Positions 62,981-64,000 of a stretch of 64,000 bases of DNA are shown here, piece by piece. Positions within the stretch are counted from its first letter, which is position 1. Every line of letters begins with the position of its first letter. The notes under the pieces are model-generated. The model did not search any database and was not told where the DNA came from. It worked only from the letters and a program-made list of their open reading frames with translations. The position numbers and the translations under genes are program-made. Origin of the DNA: a virus; the IMG/VR virus record IMGVR_UViG_3300021420_000019, positions 1 through 64,000 of that record, one strand, 5' to 3'.

Positions 62981-64000
62981 GTGACTCAGAATCAAGATCA
63001 GTACAACTCATCCGGAAATATAACTGCTGCGGGAACTGGTTGTACTCTGGTCAACACTTCAAGCTCGGTCGTTCTACCTCTAATTAACGCTCCATCTATT
63101 AGTTCTGTTGTTGTAACAGTATCGGGAACCTTCTCCGGAACCTTAAATTTCGCGGCTACGAACGCCGGACTTCCTTTCTCTAATCCCCTATCGATGACTC
63201 CAGTCGGCGGAGGAGCTGCGGTTACCAGTGCCACCGCTCCCGGCGCATGGACCGCTCAGGTGGCGGGATTAACTGTAATCGGGGTTTACGGGTCTCCGTT
63301 TGCTTCCGGTGACGCGCTAGTCACGATCACATCATCAACAGCGGTGATATCTGGCGGCGGTGGCGGAACTATATCCGGAACTATTGCCACGAATCAAGTG
63401 GCGGTTGGCTCCGGGGCGAACACAATTGCCGGGAGTAGCAATTTTACGTTCGTTAACAGCAATCAGACGTTGAATATAGGTAACAGCGCTAACCCCACCA
63501 TTACGATGGGCCCTACGGCAGCCGCAGGAAGCCCGGGGACTACGCTAACCGCAGGGTTATTTAATGCTAATATTGTTTTAAGTAGCATTGTAGGTGTCAT
63601 CCTAGCTGTGGCCTCGGGCGAAAGTGTGATGGTCAACGGACCTAGTGGCACGGATAGTTGGTCTTATAGCGGCACGACGGGCTACACTTCTTGGAACGGC
63701 GGCACTAGCGGCTCTGCTGCAATTGGCGTGGCTCTTGTAGCAGGAACCCCGAATCCGATGCTGCTGCCGACCACATCCCCCTCCTCCGTTACGCAGGTTT
63801 TGGGACTCAGTTCTATTACCGGCGGTCTTTCTCAGCTAGCGTGGGTTACGCCTAGCGGCGGCGTTTCGCTTATCGCCTCCGGCACAGCCGCAATGGGAAC
63901 AACAGGAATTTCAACACTTACTTCTGGTACGGTAACGACGGTTCCTGCCGCCGGAGTAGCAACAACTGATTCAATTGAGTGGGCATTTAACGCCGCGCCT
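62981..64000 (+). CDS. fibre/appendage-like protein, 3' partial
   Basis: Open to the window edge (340 residues), from a GTG behind GGAGATAGC. Gly/Ser/Thr-rich beta sequence with TISGTIATNQVAVGSGANTI, typical of phage tail fibres and adhesins. The right end is missing. Confidence 0.75.
   Translation, partial: MTQNQDQYNSSGNITAAGTGCTLVNTSSSVVLPLINAPSISSVVVTVSGTFSGTLNFAATNAGLPFSNPLSMTPVGGGAAVTSATAPGAWTAQVAGLTVIGVYGSPFASGDALVTITSSTAVISGGGGGTISGTIATNQVAVGSGANTIAGSSNFTFVNSNQTLNIGNSANPTITMGPTAAAGSPGTTLTAGLFNANIVLSSIVGVILAVASGESVMVNGPSGTDSWSYSGTTGYTSWNGGTSGSAAIGVALVAGTPNPMLLPTTSPSSVTQVLGLSSITGGLSQLAWVTPSGGVSLIASGTAAMGTTGISTLTSGTVTTVPAAGVATTDSIEWAFNAAP

Noticed and set aside
1-64000. CRISPR array
   Set aside because: No regularly spaced direct repeats were seen; the repeated 22-bp palindrome is paired with target duplications instead.

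Overview
The window looks like part of a large double-stranded DNA phage (or phage-like element) of a bacterium, probably Gram-negative. It carries a phage replication and nucleotide set (family A DNA polymerase, primase-helicase, UvrD helicase, ThyX, class II ribonucleotide reductase, dNMP kinase), endolysin-type genes, many HNH/GIY-YIG endonucleases and a very large tRNA array. Genes are compact, mostly overlapping by ATGA, GTGA or TAATG, with clear AGGAGG-type ribosome sites. No ribosomal RNA gene or CRISPR array was seen. Host and genome size cannot be read from the window.

Layout. Bases 1-3994 (+ strand) hold the end of a giant polyvalent protein and a small gene, which converge at a hairpin (3992-4024) with the minus-strand block. 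Bases 4022-49357 are one long leftward block. From the divergent control region at about 49.4 kb leftward it holds a possible regulator, exonucleases, an HD hydrolase, dNMP kinase, GroES, an SSB-like protein, primase-helicase, ThyX, NrdJ, an HNH-MazG fusion, DNA polymerase, a helicase/nuclease pair, phosphoesterases, a GH108 endolysin, many small Cys-rich proteins, a lytic transglycosylase, an AAA ATPase, a DNA methyltransferase, an IS1595-type element, a tyrosine recombinase, a 2OG-Fe oxygenase, and a paired nicotinamide phosphoribosyltransferase/PRPP-synthetase-like operon that resembles an NAD+ rebuilding counter-defence.

Bases 49358-50147 are a mostly non-coding control region with two 49-bp inverted repeats around an AT-rich core, a candidate replication origin. 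The + strand resumes at 50148 with small genes and endonucleases, then an array of 35 tRNA genes (52742-61078) that together name all 20 amino acids. Between the tRNAs lie closed, CCA-less structured elements and a phage-borne RNase P RNA (57876-58163). Beyond it are two secreted proteins, a GIY-YIG-like gene that runs into a tRNA, an ice-binding-like (DUF3494) protein and the start of a long fibre-like protein cut by the right edge.

The least expected features are: RNase P RNA inside the phage tRNA array; one autonomous IS1595-type element plus at least two short relatives that share its terminal repeats, have perfect 8-bp target duplications and carry single unrelated genes; the structured spacers and a permuted tRNA-like locus; and a three-hairpin leader repeated upstream of endonuclease and replication genes.
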